From NCBI GenBank assembly GCA_024403235.1, contig JAKSSF010000005.1:1-64000 (forward strand): a DNA stretch of 64,000 nt, in the 5' to 3' direction. The translations under genes and the position numbers were made by a program. The notes below the pieces were generated by a model that did not search any database, had not been told where the DNA came from, and worked only from the letters and a program-made list of their open reading frames with translations. Origin of the DNA: Lachnospiraceae bacterium. GTDB taxonomy: Bacteria > Bacillota > Clostridia > Lachnospirales > Lachnospiraceae. Positions 30,573 to 41,155 of the stretch are shown here, one piece after another. Each line of letters starts with the position of its first letter. The first letter of the stretch is position 1.

Positions 30573-33068
30573 ATGGCGAACAACACATCATTTATGACAA
30601 AATTCGACAAAGAATTGTTTAAAAGAAGCGTGCAGTACAATATCAAAACCTTGTACCGTAAGAGCTTGGAGGAAGCAACAGATCAGCAGATTTTTACTGC
30701 AGTTGCGTATTCTATTAAGGATCAGATCGTAGATCACTGGTTAGAAAGCCAGAAACAGTACGAAAAACAGGATCCTAAAATGGTATATTATATGTCCATG
30801 GAGTTCTTAATGGGTAGAGCACTTGGCAATAATATTATCAATTTGCAGGCATATAAGCCTGTAATCGAGGCTTTAGATGAATTGGGCTTAGATTTAAATG
30901 TTGTAGAAGATCAGGAACCGGATGCAGCTTTAGGTAATGGTGGTTTAGGAAGACTTGCAGCTTGTTTCTTAGACTCTCTTGCAACCCTTGGATATCAGGC
31001 ATATGGCTGTGGTATCCGTTATCGTTATGGTATGTTCAAACAGGAAATCAGAGATGGTTACCAGATTGAAGTACCGGATAACTGGTTAGCAGATGGCAAT
31101 CCATTTGAACTTCGCAGACCGGAGTATACTAAGGTTGTTAAATTCGGTGGAAATGTAGCCGTCCATGTAGATGAGAATGGCAGAAATGTATTTACACAGG
31201 AAAATTATCAGTCTGTTAGAGCGATTCCTTATGACTTACCAATCGTAGGTTATGGCAATGGTATTGTAAATACTTTACGTATTTGGGATGCAGCACCGGT
31301 AGAGTGCTTCCAGTTAGATTCTTTTGATAAAGGGGATTATCATAAGGCAGTTGAACAGGAAAACCTGGCAAGAAACATTGTAGAAGTTTTATATCCAAAT
31401 GATAACCATTATGCAGGTAAAGAACTTCGTTTGAAACAGCAGTACTTCTTCATTTCTGCATCTGTACAGGAAGCTGTAGCAAAATATTTGAGAACACACG
31501 ACGATGTTCGTAAGTTCCATGAGAAGGTAACCTTCCAGTTAAATGATACTCATCCTACCGTAGCAGTAGCAGAATTGATGAGAATCTTAATGGATGAACA
31601 CTATTTGACATGGGATGAAGCATGGGAAGTAACAACCAAGACCTGTGCTTACACAAATCATACCATTATGTCAGAAGCATTGGAAAAATGGCCAATCGAA
31701 TTATTCTCTAGATTACTTCCTAGAGTTTACCAGATTGTGGAAGAAATCAATCGTCGTTTCGTAGCACAGATTGAACAGAAATATCCTGGTAACCATGAAA
31801 AGGTTCGCAAAATGGCTATCATTTATGATGGACAGGTTAAAATGGCACATTTGGCAATCGCTGCCGGCTACTCTGTAAACGGTGTTGCAAGATTGCATAC
31901 AGAAATCTTAAAGAACCAGGAATTAAAAGATTTCTATGAAATGATGCCTGAGAAATTCAATAATAAGACAAACGGTATTACTCAGAGAAGATTCTTATTA
32001 CACGGTAATCCATTATTAGCTGACTGGGTAACAGCTCATGTGGGTGCAGACTGGATTACAGACCTTCCAAAGATTAGCAAACTTCGTGTCTATGCTGATG
32101 ACGAAAAAGCACAGCAGGAATTCATGAACATTAAATACCAGAATAAGGTTCGCCTTGCACAGTACATCTTGGAGCACAATGGGGTAGAAGTAGATCCTCG
32201 TTCTATCTTCGATGTACAGGTTAAGAGATTACATGAGTACAAGAGACAGTTATTAAACATTTTACATGTTATGTACTTGTATAATGAAATCAAAGAACAT
32301 CCGGATATGGAATTCTATCCAAGAACATTCATCTTTGGTGCTAAGGCAGCAGCTGGTTACTACAATGCAAAAATGACTATTAAGTTAATCAACTCTGTTG
32401 CAGATGTAATCAATAATGACGAATCTATCAATGGAAAGATTAAAGTAGTATTTATCGAAAACTATCGTGTATCTAATGCAGAAATGATTTTTGCGGCGGC
32501 AGATGTATCTGAACAGATTTCTACAGCAAGTAAAGAAGCTTCCGGTACAGGTAACATGAAGTTCATGTTAAACGGTGCTCTTACATTAGGTACTATGGAT
32601 GGTGCTAATGTGGAAATCGTAGAAGAAGTTGGTGCAGAAAATGCATTTATCTTCGGCTTAAGTTCTGATGAAGTTATTAACTACGAAAACCATGGCGGTT
32701 ACAATCCTATGGATATCTTCAATAACGACGCAGATATTCGTAAGGTATTGATGCAGTTAATTAACGGAACTTACGCTCCTAACGATCCGGAAAGATTCCG
32801 TACCCTTTACAACTCTTTGTTAAATACACAGTCTACTTCAGTAGCAGACCGTTACTTTATCTTAAAAGACTTCAAGGCTTATGCAGAAGCACAGAAAAAG
32901 GTAGAGGCTGCTTACAAAGATGAAGCAGGTTGGGCAAAGAGCGCAATCTTAAATGTAGCTTGCTCCGGTAAGTTTACATCTGATAGAACAATCCAGCAGT
33001 ATGTAGATGAAATCTGGCACTTGGACAAAGTTGTCATTCCTGCACCTGCGAAAGGAAAGAAAAAATAA
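30573..33068 (+). CDS. glgP: glycogen/starch/alpha-glucan phosphorylase
   Basis: An 831-residue pyridoxal-phosphate enzyme that releases glucose-1-phosphate from glycogen or maltodextrin. The EASGTGNMKF motif with the PLP-binding lysine lies near residue 665, with LGNGGLGRLAA near 115 and the TNGITQRRF segment near 470. Length matches the family. GGAGGAG precedes the ATG, only nine bases after ileS, so part of its expression may come from the ileS promoter. Other glycogen genes are not in this window. Confidence 0.96.
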   Translation: MANNTSFMTKFDKELFKRSVQYNIKTLYRKSLEEATDQQIFTAVAYSIKDQIVDHWLESQKQYEKQDPKMVYYMSMEFLMGRALGNNIINLQAYKPVIEALDELGLDLNVVEDQEPDAALGNGGLGRLAACFLDSLATLGYQAYGCGIRYRYGMFKQEIRDGYQIEVPDNWLADGNPFELRRPEYTKVVKFGGNVAVHVDENGRNVFTQENYQSVRAIPYDLPIVGYGNGIVNTLRIWDAAPVECFQLDSFDKGDYHKAVEQENLARNIVEVLYPNDNHYAGKELRLKQQYFFISASVQEAVAKYLRTHDDVRKFHEKVTFQLNDTHPTVAVAELMRILMDEHYLTWDEAWEVTTKTCAYTNHTIMSEALEKWPIELFSRLLPRVYQIVEEINRRFVAQIEQKYPGNHEKVRKMAIIYDGQVKMAHLAIAAGYSVNGVARLHTEILKNQELKDFYEMMPEKFNNKTNGITQRRFLLHGNPLLADWVTAHVGADWITDLPKISKLRVYADDEKAQQEFMNIKYQNKVRLAQYILEHNGVEVDPRSIFDVQVKRLHEYKRQLLNILHVMYLYNEIKEHPDMEFYPRTFIFGAKAAAGYYNAKMTIKLINSVADVINNDESINGKIKVVFIENYRVSNAEMIFAAADVSEQISTASKEASGTGNMKFMLNGALTLGTMDGANVEIVEEVGAENAFIFGLSSDEVINYENHGGYNPMDIFNNDADIRKVLMQLINGTYAPNDPERFRTLYNSLLNTQSTSVADRYFILKDFKAYAEAQKKVEAAYKDEAGWAKSAILNVACSGKFTSDRTIQQYVDEIWHLDKVVIPAPAKGKKK

Positions 33069-33088
33069 GTAATATTCCATTATAACAG

Positions 33089-33126
33089 CCTCACCTCTTT
33101 TGGGGGTGGGGCTTATGGATTTTTTG
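33089..33126 (+). terminator. probable terminator
   Basis: AGCCTCACC pairs with GGTGGGGCT (one G-T pair) about six bases apart. A T-run follows only after a short gap, so strength is uncertain. Confidence 0.5.
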
Positions 33127-33162
33127 GAACATATAGTGAAATAAGAACAGGAGGAAACCCCC

Positions 33163-35451
33163 ATGATTCAGGCATTACAAACAGGTGCATATCTAGTCAA
33201 TGGAACAGAAATTATTCCGGAAGATGGAGAAGCAATCCAGAAAGTAAAACAGCAGACTGGGAAAGAAACTACCAAAGAGGCTGCGAAAAAAGAAACCATT
33301 GCCTATTCTATTTTGGAATCCCATAATACTTCCGGCAATATGGACAAGTTAAAAATCAAATTTGATAAGTTAACCAGTCATGATATTACCTTTGTTGGTA
33401 TTATTCAGACTGCCAGAGCTTCAGGTTTGGAAAAATTCCCCATTCCCTATGTACTTACCAACTGTCATAACTCTTTGTGTGCGGTAGGAGGAACCATTAA
33501 TGAAGATGATCACATGTTTGGTTTGACCTGCGCAAAGAAATATGGTGGTGTATATGTACCTCCTCATCAGGCTGTTATCCATCAGTTCGCCAGAGAAATG
33601 TTAGCTGGTGGTGGCAAAATGATTTTAGGATCAGATTCCCATACCCGATATGGTGCGTTAGGTACTATGGCTATGGGTGAAGGTGGTCCGGAACTTGTAA
33701 AACAGCTTTTGAACCAAACCTATGATATTAACATGCCCGGGGTAGTGGCTGTGTATTTGACAGGTGAAGTGCAAAAGGGAGTTGGTCCTCAGGACGTTGC
33801 TCTTGCTATCATTGGTGAGGTATTTGGCAACGGATATGTAAAAAATAAAGTGATGGAATTTGTAGGACCGGGTGTGGCTTCTCTTAGTCCGGATTTCCGC
33901 ATCGGTGTGGATGTTATGACCACAGAAACCACTTGCCTTTCTTCTATTTGGCAAACCGATGAACAGGTAGAAGAATTCTATGAAATTCATGGCAGAAAAG
34001 AAGACTATAAAATGCTTCAGCCGGGGCAGGTGGCATACTATGATGGTATGTTGATTGTAGATTTGAGTAAAATCAAGCCTATGATTGCAATGCCCTTCCA
34101 TCCAAGTAATACCTATACCATCGAAGAGGTAAATGCAAATCTGGAGGATGTATTGGCAGAAGTAGAAAAACGCGCCTTGGTTAGTTTAGATGGTGCCGTG
34201 GACTATTCTCTTCGAGACAAAGTAAGAAATGGAAAATTATATGTAGATCAGGGTATTATTGCAGGTTGTGCCGGCGGTGGCTTTGAAAATATTTGTGCTG
34301 CAGCAGATATTTTGAAGGGACAATACATTGGCGCAGACGAATTTACCTTAAGTGTATATCCTGCTTCTACACCTATCTATATGGAATTGATTAAAAATGG
34401 ATGCGCAGCCAGCTTAATGGAAACCGGTGCAATTTTGAAAACTGCATTCTGCGGGCCTTGCTTCGGTGCAGGAGATACCCCGGCCAATAATGCATTTTCC
34501 ATTCGCCATTCTACACGTAACTTCCCTAATCGTGAGGGATCTAAGCTACAGTCCGGTCAGATTGCATCTGTAGCTTTAATGGACGCTCGCTCTATTGCGG
34601 CAACAGCTGCAAACAAAGGCTATTTAACTCCTGCTACGGAATTTGATGGAGACCTTGGAAAATATAAATATCATTTTGATTCCAAGATTTATGCAAACCG
34701 AGTATTTGATTCCAAAGGAGTAGCAGATCCGGATACAGAGATTAAATTTGGTCCTAATATTAAGGACTGGCCGGCAATGACAGCGTTACCGGAAAATCTG
34801 TTGTTACGAGTGGTTTCTGAAATCCATGATCCTGTTACCACCACAGACGAATTAATTCCTTCCGGAGAAACTTCTTCTTATCGTTCCAATCCTTTGGGCT
34901 TAGCAGAGTTTACCTTATCCAGAAAGGATCCCAAATATGTAGGCCTTGCAAAGGATATTCAGGTAGCCCAAAAGGCAGTGATGGAAGGCAAATGTCCTTT
35001 AGAAGCAAAACCGGAATTGAAAGAAATTATGGCAACTGTTCAGAAACAGTTCCCACAAGCTGGAGAAGGCAATATGGGATTTGGTTCTACCATTTTCGCC
35101 GTAAAACCGGGTGACGGTTCTGCTAGAGAGCAGGCTGCCAGTTGCCAGAAGGTATTAGGTGGTTGGGCAAATATTGCCAATGAATATGCTACCAAGAGAT
35201 ACCGTTCTAACCTGATTAACTGGGGTATGCTTCCCTTGTTAATTCCGGCAGGAGAATTACCCTTCCAGAATCTGGATTATGTATTCTTCCCGGGTATCAG
35301 ACAGGCGGTTGAAAATAAAGATAGCGTGATTAAGGCATACGCAGTAAAAGGCGAAAACCTGGTAGCTTTTGATTTAACCATGGGTGAACTAACAGACGAA
35401 GAACGCCAGATTATTTTGAAAGGCTGCTTAATTAATTACAATAGGGTATAA
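33163..35451 (+). CDS. aconitase-family hydratase (YbhJ-like)
   Basis: A 762-residue protein of the aconitase superfamily. Visible features are [19 protein letters not shown] (about residues 156-174), a CAGGGFENI segment and the [15 protein letters not shown] region with Cys residues (about 428-440), placed as for cluster-binding residues in aconitase. Overall layout agrees with the E. coli YbhJ type, for which the substrate is not established. It is not aconitase AcnA/B or LeuC by order and length. GGAGG precedes the ATG. It stands alone between two terminators. Confidence 0.85.
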   Translation: MIQALQTGAYLVNGTEIIPEDGEAIQKVKQQTGKETTKEAAKKETIAYSILESHNTSGNMDKLKIKFDKLTSHDITFVGIIQTARASGLEKFPIPYVLTNCHNSLCAVGGTINEDDHMFGLTCAKKYGGVYVPPHQAVIHQFAREMLAGGGKMILGSDSHTRYGALGTMAMGEGGPELVKQLLNQTYDINMPGVVAVYLTGEVQKGVGPQDVALAIIGEVFGNGYVKNKVMEFVGPGVASLSPDFRIGVDVMTTETTCLSSIWQTDEQVEEFYEIHGRKEDYKMLQPGQVAYYDGMLIVDLSKIKPMIAMPFHPSNTYTIEEVNANLEDVLAEVEKRALVSLDGAVDYSLRDKVRNGKLYVDQGIIAGCAGGGFENICAAADILKGQYIGADEFTLSVYPASTPIYMELIKNGCAASLMETGAILKTAFCGPCFGAGDTPANNAFSIRHSTRNFPNREGSKLQSGQIASVALMDARSIAATAANKGYLTPATEFDGDLGKYKYHFDSKIYANRVFDSKGVADPDTEIKFGPNIKDWPAMTALPENLLLRVVSEIHDPVTTTDELIPSGETSSYRSNPLGLAEFTLSRKDPKYVGLAKDIQVAQKAVMEGKCPLEAKPELKEIMATVQKQFPQAGEGNMGFGSTIFAVKPGDGSAREQAASCQKVLGGWANIANEYATKRYRSNLINWGMLPLLIPAGELPFQNLDYVFFPGIRQAVENKDSVIKAYAVKGENLVAFDLTMGELTDEERQIILKGCLINYNRV

Positions 35452-35494
35452 AGAAAAGGTATAAAAAAGCCGATAAAGGCTTTAGAGTGCATGG

Positions 35495-35536
35495 AAGCGT
35501 AAGTGTAGAAGGGAATCTTTTATGCTTGCGCTTTTT
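35495..35536 (+). terminator. intrinsic terminator
   Basis: The stem AAGCGTAAG (about 35495-35503) pairs with CTTGCGCTT (35525-35533, one G-T pair) and is followed by a T-run. Confidence 0.75.
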
Positions 35537-35691
35537 ATATATTTGTTTTATGAACTTTTTATAAACCCCCTTTCAAAATAGAAATACTTCGTATATAATT
35601 GACTATGTATGAATAGGAATTGTAGAGTGGGATATTTTAGGAATATCTCCCTTATACTACAGTAGATAGAAAGGATTGAAAGGGGAAAGAA

Positions 35692-36684
35692 ATGCAGTTT
35701 ACAGACATTGGTATCGACTTAGGTACAGCCAGCATTTTAGTATATATCAGAGGAAAAGGAGTGGTATTAAAAGAACCCTCCGTTGTAGCCTTTGATCGGG
35801 ATACAAACAAAATTAAAGCCATTGGGGAAGATGCTCGTTTGATGCTTGGTAGAACACCGGGCAACATTGTTGCAGTAAGACCTTTGAGACAGGGTGTTAT
35901 TTCAGATTACACTGTAACAGAAAAAATGATGAAGTATTTTATCCAAAAAGCATTGGGAAGAAAGACTTTGAGAAAACCCCGTATTGCGGTATGTGTACCC
36001 AGTGGTGTTACAGAAGTAGAGAAAAAGGCCGTTGAAGATGCAACCTACCAGGCAGGTGCAAGAGATGTTTCTATTATCGAAGAGCCTATTGCAGCAGCTA
36101 TCGGTGCAGGTATCGACATTTCTAAGCCTTGTGGAAATATGATAGTAGATATCGGTGGTGGTACCAGTGATATCGCAGTAATCTCTTTGGGCGGTACGGT
36201 AGTAAGTGCCTCCATTAAAATTGCCGGAGATGATTTTGACGAAGCAATCGTTCGTTACATGCGTAAAAAACACAATCTATTGATTGGTGAAAGAACAGCA
36301 GAAGATATTAAAATCAAAATTGGTTCTGCATTTAAGAGAGCAGAACCTGATTATATGGATGTTCGAGGTCGAAACCTGGTAACAGGTCTTCCAAAGACAG
36401 TAAAGGTATCCTCTGAAGAGACAGAAGAAGCTTTACGGGATACCACATCTCAAATCGTAGAAGCCATTCATGGTGTTTTAGAAAAAACTCCACCGGAACT
36501 TGCAGCAGACATTGCTGATAGAGGTATTGTTTTGACAGGTGGCGGTAGTTTACTTCGTGGCTTAGAAGATTTGATTTTTGATAAGACAGGTATTAATACC
36601 ATGACAGCAGAAGATCCTATGACTGCAGTAGCCATCGGAACAGGCCGCTATGTAGAATTCCTGTCAGGCTACAGAGATGAATAG
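35692..36684 (+). CDS. mbl: MreB/Mbl family cell-shape actin homologue
   Basis: A 330-residue cytoplasmic ATPase that forms membrane-bound filaments guiding wall synthesis. The phosphate-1 motif DIGIDLGTASILVY is at residues 5-18, the phosphate-2 motif IVDIGGGTSD near 147, and the adenosine motif LTGGGSLLRGLE near 282. It is followed at once by two flagellar hook-rod genes, the same order as mbl-flhO-flhP in Bacillus subtilis, which favours Mbl over MreB; mreCD are absent. AAAGGGG precedes the ATG. Confidence 0.92.
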   Translation: MQFTDIGIDLGTASILVYIRGKGVVLKEPSVVAFDRDTNKIKAIGEDARLMLGRTPGNIVAVRPLRQGVISDYTVTEKMMKYFIQKALGRKTLRKPRIAVCVPSGVTEVEKKAVEDATYQAGARDVSIIEEPIAAAIGAGIDISKPCGNMIVDIGGGTSDIAVISLGGTVVSASIKIAGDDFDEAIVRYMRKKHNLLIGERTAEDIKIKIGSAFKRAEPDYMDVRGRNLVTGLPKTVKVSSEETEEALRDTTSQIVEAIHGVLEKTPPELAADIADRGIVLTGGGSLLRGLEDLIFDKTGINTMTAEDPMTAVAIGTGRYVEFLSGYRDE

Positions 36685-36710
36685 GATTTGAAAAAGCAAG
36701 GAGATAGACC

Positions 36711-37487
36711 ATGTTAAAAGGCTTATATACTGCCTACACCGGTATGATAAATGAACAGAATCGTATGGATGTATTGACCAACAACCTGGCCAATGCAGAT
36801 ACTGCGGGCTTTAAAAAAGAAGGAGCTACCAGCCAGTCCTTTGACGAAGTGTTGGCAGTGAAAATTAAAGACAGTTCCGAATATGCCGGCTTACATCGTA
36901 ACATGGGTAGAGTATCTCTTGGCGTGAAAGTAGGAGAAAATTATACCGATTTTGGACAGGGTTCTTTTAGACTAACAGACAATACCTATGATATGGCTCT
37001 TTCCGGTCCGGGGTTCTTTACCATTCAGTTTACCAATAAAGCAGGAGAAACCTCTTTGAAATATACCAGAGATGGTTCTTTTACGGTTAATAAACAGGGC
37101 TATTTGGTAACCAAGGACGGAGATTATGTGATGGGAGAAAACGGACGCATTCAGGTGGATCCGTTAAAGCTTTCTGCTATTGACAGCCAGGGAAATATTT
37201 CTCAAGATGGAGAATTGATTGATACCATTCGAGTGACAGATTTCGAAGATTACAATTATCTGAAGCATTACGGGGAAAACTACTATGAGCCGGTAAGAGG
37301 CGCCCAGATGAAAGAAGATACTGACTACAAAGTAGTATCCGGCTATTTGGAGATGGCCAATGTGCAGGTAGTATCCGAAATGGTGGAAATGATTTCTGTA
37401 TCCCGTGCTTATGAGACCAATCAAAAAATGATTCAGACCTTTGACAGCACCTTGGATATTGCAGCAAACCAGCTTGGAAAAGTCTAA
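36711..37487 (+). CDS. flhO: flagellar basal-body rod protein FlhO (FlgF/FlgG-like)
   Basis: A 258-residue rod protein with the flagellar rod/hook N-terminal motif (TAYTGMINEQNRMDVLTNNLAN, residues 4-25) and the C-terminal SRAYETNQKMIQTFD motif. It forms part of the distal rod outside the membrane and is exported by the flagellar type III system, so it has no cleavable signal. AAGGAG precedes the ATG. It is paired with flhP 25 bases downstream. Confidence 0.92.
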   Translation: MLKGLYTAYTGMINEQNRMDVLTNNLANADTAGFKKEGATSQSFDEVLAVKIKDSSEYAGLHRNMGRVSLGVKVGENYTDFGQGSFRLTDNTYDMALSGPGFFTIQFTNKAGETSLKYTRDGSFTVNKQGYLVTKDGDYVMGENGRIQVDPLKLSAIDSQGNISQDGELIDTIRVTDFEDYNYLKHYGENYYEPVRGAQMKEDTDYKVVSGYLEMANVQVVSEMVEMISVSRAYETNQKMIQTFDSTLDIAANQLGKV

Positions 37488-37512
37488 AGCCGTATAGGGG
37501 AGGAATAGAAAT

Positions 37513-38331
37513 ATGGTAAGATCTTTATGGACAGCCGCAACCGGTATGATTGCCCAGCAGACAAATGTAGATACCATTGCCAATAACCTGGCAAATGTAA
37601 ATACCACAGGATATAAAGCGGAAGTAGCAGAGTTTAAGTCTTTGCTTTATCAGACAATGCAAACCAAAACCACAACAGCGAACGGAGAGAACAAGCCGGT
37701 TAGCGCACAGGTTGGTTTAGGTGTACGAAATTCTGCAATTACTTCTTTGTTTAGACAGGGGCCTATGTTGGCATCGGAAAGCGATACCGCTTTTGCTGTT
37801 GAGGGGGATGGCTTTTTCTCAGTAAGAGGAGAAGACGGACAAAGATATTTTACCAGAAATGGTAACTTTACCTTTACCACAGCAGGTGGGGGCAGAATTA
37901 TGTTGGCCAATAGCGACGGACTTCCTGTTTTGGATACAGAAGGAAAAACCATTGTATTGTCCAATGAATATATTACCAGTAACATTACAGTTACTGCAGA
38001 TGGCAGTATCTGCTATCCGGATGAACAGAACAATCCACAGCCTATCGGTGTGACCATTGGATTGTGGCAGTTTAATAACCCCTCCGGGTTAACAAAGGCA
38101 GACAGTACCTTATATACCGTAAGCCCAGCCAGTGGACCTGCTATTAGTGAAACAGATAACGATGATGTGCGCAAAAGTAAAATCCGTCAGGGCTATTTGG
38201 AAGGTTCCGGTGTACAGGTAGCGGATGAAATGGTAAATTTGATTGTGGCACAACGAGCTTATGAAATGAATGCAAAAGCCATTACCACAACAGATGAAAT
38301 GTTACAGCAGGCAAATCAGTTGAAACGTTAA
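37513..38331 (+). CDS. flhP: flagellar basal-body rod protein FlhP (FlgG-like)
   Basis: A 272-residue rod protein. The N-terminal rod motif (TAATGMIAQQTNVDTIANNLANVNTTG) and C-terminal QRAYEMNAKAITTTDEML motif are stronger matches to FlgG than those of the preceding gene. FlgG-type proteins form the distal rod. GGGGAGG precedes the ATG. It lies in an operon with mbl, flhO and the rod-binding gene. Confidence 0.93.
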   Translation: MVRSLWTAATGMIAQQTNVDTIANNLANVNTTGYKAEVAEFKSLLYQTMQTKTTTANGENKPVSAQVGLGVRNSAITSLFRQGPMLASESDTAFAVEGDGFFSVRGEDGQRYFTRNGNFTFTTAGGGRIMLANSDGLPVLDTEGKTIVLSNEYITSNITVTADGSICYPDEQNNPQPIGVTIGLWQFNNPSGLTKADSTLYTVSPASGPAISETDNDDVRKSKIRQGYLEGSGVQVADEMVNLIVAQRAYEMNAKAITTTDEMLQQANQLKR

Positions 38332-38398
38332 TGGGATTAGTTAATCCGAAGTACGTAGAACTATGAATGAATAAAAGAAGTTAGATAGAGGTCAATAG

Positions 38399-38743
38399 AT
38401 GGATTTTTCAGGCATTACAAGTACCTATAATCAATATCTGAATACCCAGGCAAAAGATGCATTAAATAAAAAAATGGAAAATGTAACCAGTAAAGACTAT
38501 TCCAATGCCACGGATGAAGAATTGATGGATGTGTGTAAGCAATTTGAAGCTTACTTTTTGGAACAGGTCTTTAAGCAGATGGATAAGACTGTGATCAAAG
38601 CAGATGACAGCACCACTCCAAATTCCAACTTAGTAGATTATTTTAAGGGAACCGCTATTCAGGATTTGGCAGCCCAGTCTACTGAAAAAAATGGTCTAGG
38701 CATTGCCCAGATGTTGTATGAGAATATGAAGAATATGCGCTAA
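38399..38743 (+). CDS. rod-binding protein (FlgJ N-terminal type)
   Basis: A 114-residue protein matching the rod-binding domain of FlgJ. Its middle has the family pattern LMDVCKQFEAYFLEQVFKQMDKTV (residues 42-65), and the end contains AQMLYENM. The muramidase domain found in long FlgJ proteins is absent, as in many Gram-positive bacteria. It probably caps rod assembly for FlhO/FlhP. The ribosome site is AGAGG at about nine bases. Confidence 0.9.
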   Translation: MDFSGITSTYNQYLNTQAKDALNKKMENVTSKDYSNATDEELMDVCKQFEAYFLEQVFKQMDKTVIKADDSTTPNSNLVDYFKGTAIQDLAAQSTEKNGLGIAQMLYENMKNMR

Positions 38744-38854
38744 CTTTTCAACGAAAAGTTAGTGCCTAGGATTTGCGCAGCAAATCCAGAATATGGGATG
38801 ATTTTATCAGATACTTAAAAATAGATAGCCGGAAACCTAAGGTTTTCGGCTATC
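38740..38854. repeat. cluster of three hairpins after the flagellar genes
   Basis: Three perfect or near-perfect stems stand in a row: 38740-38748 with 38754-38762 (including the stop codon), 38769-38776 with 38780-38787, and 38824-38837 with 38841-38854. The last is a strong 14-base stem but lacks a T-run. Together they probably end or slow the flagellar transcript. The first two resemble short repeats I recall between genes in Lachnospiraceae. Confidence 0.6.
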
Positions 38855-38875
38855 CTTGTGTTGTAAGAGAGAAGT

Positions 38876-41155
38876 ATGGAAGAAGTAAAAGGCTATATTG
38901 ATCATATTGTATATCGAAAAGACGAAACCGGTTATACTGTAATCTCTATGATTTCCGAAGGGAAAGAAGTGATTTGTGTAGGGAAGCTGCCTGCATTAAA
39001 TCAGGGAGAAAATATCAAGGTATGGGGAGAAGTAGAAGAAAACTCTTCCTATGGACCACAAATTCGAATTGGCAGATTTGAACTATTGCCACCGGAGGAT
39101 TCTCTTAGTGTGGAAAGGTATTTGGGCAGCGGGGCTATCAAAGGGATTGGACCTGCTTTGGCAAAAAAAATCGTAGACCGTTTTGGAGAGGATAGCTTTC
39201 GCATTATCGAAGAAGAACCGGAGCGATTGACAGAGGTCAAAGGTATTAGCGAAAGAATTGCCAGGGATATTTGTGGACAAATGGAGGAGAAGAAGGAACT
39301 CCGACAAGCGATGCTTTTTTTACAGCAATATGGCATTTCCAATACTGTTGCAGTAAAAATTTATGATCGATATGGCACCACTATGTATCCCATATTAAGG
39401 GAAAATCCTTACAGACTGGCTGAGGATATTTCTGGGATTGGTTTTAAGATGGCAGATGAAATTGCTGCCAAAATGGGTGTAAAAACGGATTCAGATTACC
39501 GGGTGAAAAGTGGTATTTTATATACCTTGTTGTTAGCCGGTGGGGAAGGCCATGTGTATTTGCCGAAGGATATTTTGCTTCGAAATGCAGCAAGCCTTTT
39601 GCAGGTGAGCTTAGAGCAGGTAGAACTGCAAATGAAAAATCTATCCATGGAGAAAAAGGTGGTGCTAAAGGAAGAACAGGATACTACCTTGGTCTATTCT
39701 GCCAAAATGTACTGGGCACAGCTGCAGTGTGCAAGATTACTTTTAGATCGTTTTTCTACTATGGAAGAAAATCAATTTGATTCGGAAAAGGACAAGTTTC
39801 ATTATGAAGCACAGATGAATCGAATTCAAAAGAAAATAGAACAATTGGCTCGCATCAACAAAATGGAATTAGACGAATACCAGACGAAAGCGGTCAAAAT
39901 GGCCGTAACAAACAGTATTCTTTTGTTAACCGGTGGACCGGGAACGGGAAAAACCACCACCATCAATACCATGATTCAATACTTTGAACAAGAAGGGCTG
40001 GACTTGGTGTTAGCCGCACCAACAGGCAGAGCTGCCAAAAGAATGACAGAGGCAACCGGGTTTGAAGCCAGCACCATACATCGATTATTGGAACTCAATG
40101 GGAAAGTGGAGGAGGAAAGCGGCGGTGGTGCCCGGTTTGAAAGAAATGAAGAGAATCCATTAGAAGTAGATGTAGTTATCATTGATGAAATGTCTATGGT
40201 AGATATGTTTTTATTTCAAGCTCTTTTGAAAGCAATCAGTCCCGGAACCAGATTGATTTTGGTAGGAGATGTGAATCAGCTTCCCTCCGTAGGTCCGGGA
40301 AGAGTGTTGCAGGATGTGATGGAAAGCGGTATCTTCCCAGTAGTAGAGTTACATACCATTCATCGACAGTCGGAAGGTAGTGATATTGTAGTCAATGCCC
40401 ATAAAATTCAACAGGGCATGGATATTTCTTTGGAAAATAAAAGTAAGGATTTTTTCTTTTTGGAGCGAAGCAACCCTCAGGTGATTTACAAGCATATGCT
40501 GGAGCTGATTCTGGAAAAATTACCCCCTTATTTGAAAGTGGATCCTATGGAAATTCAGGTCCTTACACCTATGAAAAAAGGGCCTCTGGGGGTGGCAAGT
40601 TTAAATCCTATTTTGCAGCAGTACTGTAATCCCCAGTCACCGGAAAAACCCCAGATTGAACGGGGAGAAGTGATTTTCCGACAGGGGGATAAGGTGATGC
40701 AAATCCGAAATAATTATCAAATGGAGTGGGAAATTGTCAGTTCCTATGGTATTCCGGTGGATAAAGGAGTAGGCGTGTTTAATGGTGATATTGGTGTAAT
40801 TAAGGAAATCCAACCGGCAAATCATCTTCTTATTGTGGAATTTGATGATGCCAGACTGGTACAATATCCCTTTGCTCTTTTGGAAGAATTGGAATTGGCC
40901 TATGCCCTTACCATACATAAATCTCAGGGAAGTGAATATCCGGCAGTAATCCTTCCCTTGCTAGGTGGCCCCAAACAACTATTCAATCGCAATTTGTTTT
41001 ATACGGGTGTTACCAGGGCAAAACAATGTGTTACCATTTTAGGCAGCAGTCAGACCGTAAAGGAAATGATTGCAAATGTAGAAGAGAACAAACGCTACTC
41101 GGGACTGAGCAGGACCATACGAGAAATGAGAGGAGAAGTGAAAGGAGCTATTTGA
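38876..41155 (+). CDS. recD2: ATP-dependent RecD-like DNA helicase
   Basis: A 759-residue 5'-3' superfamily-1B helicase. An N-terminal OB-like domain and tandem helix-hairpin-helix motifs (AIKGIGPALAKKIV near 92 and VKGISERIA near 123) precede the motor, with Walker A LLTGGPGTGKTT (about 350-361), a DEMS motif II and the late YALTIHKSQGSEYPAV motif. This is the RecBC-independent RecD2 form that helps replication forks and repair. GAGAG precedes the ATG. The stop overlaps the next start as TTGA. Confidence 0.95.
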   Translation: MEEVKGYIDHIVYRKDETGYTVISMISEGKEVICVGKLPALNQGENIKVWGEVEENSSYGPQIRIGRFELLPPEDSLSVERYLGSGAIKGIGPALAKKIVDRFGEDSFRIIEEEPERLTEVKGISERIARDICGQMEEKKELRQAMLFLQQYGISNTVAVKIYDRYGTTMYPILRENPYRLAEDISGIGFKMADEIAAKMGVKTDSDYRVKSGILYTLLLAGGEGHVYLPKDILLRNAASLLQVSLEQVELQMKNLSMEKKVVLKEEQDTTLVYSAKMYWAQLQCARLLLDRFSTMEENQFDSEKDKFHYEAQMNRIQKKIEQLARINKMELDEYQTKAVKMAVTNSILLLTGGPGTGKTTTINTMIQYFEQEGLDLVLAAPTGRAAKRMTEATGFEASTIHRLLELNGKVEEESGGGARFERNEENPLEVDVVIIDEMSMVDMFLFQALLKAISPGTRLILVGDVNQLPSVGPGRVLQDVMESGIFPVVELHTIHRQSEGSDIVVNAHKIQQGMDISLENKSKDFFFLERSNPQVIYKHMLELILEKLPPYLKVDPMEIQVLTPMKKGPLGVASLNPILQQYCNPQSPEKPQIERGEVIFRQGDKVMQIRNNYQMEWEIVSSYGIPVDKGVGVFNGDIGVIKEIQPANHLLIVEFDDARLVQYPFALLEELELAYALTIHKSQGSEYPAVILPLLGGPKQLFNRNLFYTGVTRAKQCVTILGSSQTVKEMIANVEENKRYSGLSRTIREMRGEVKGAI

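Noticed and set aside
30035-30646. 203-codon minus-strand frame over the ileS end
   Set aside because: Ser/Thr-rich reverse complement of a conserved synthetase tail with no start signal.
41026-41151. Upstream extension of the ComF frame into recD2
   Set aside because: The extension overlaps recD2 coding sequence; the TTG at 41152 has AAAGGAG and gives the family length.
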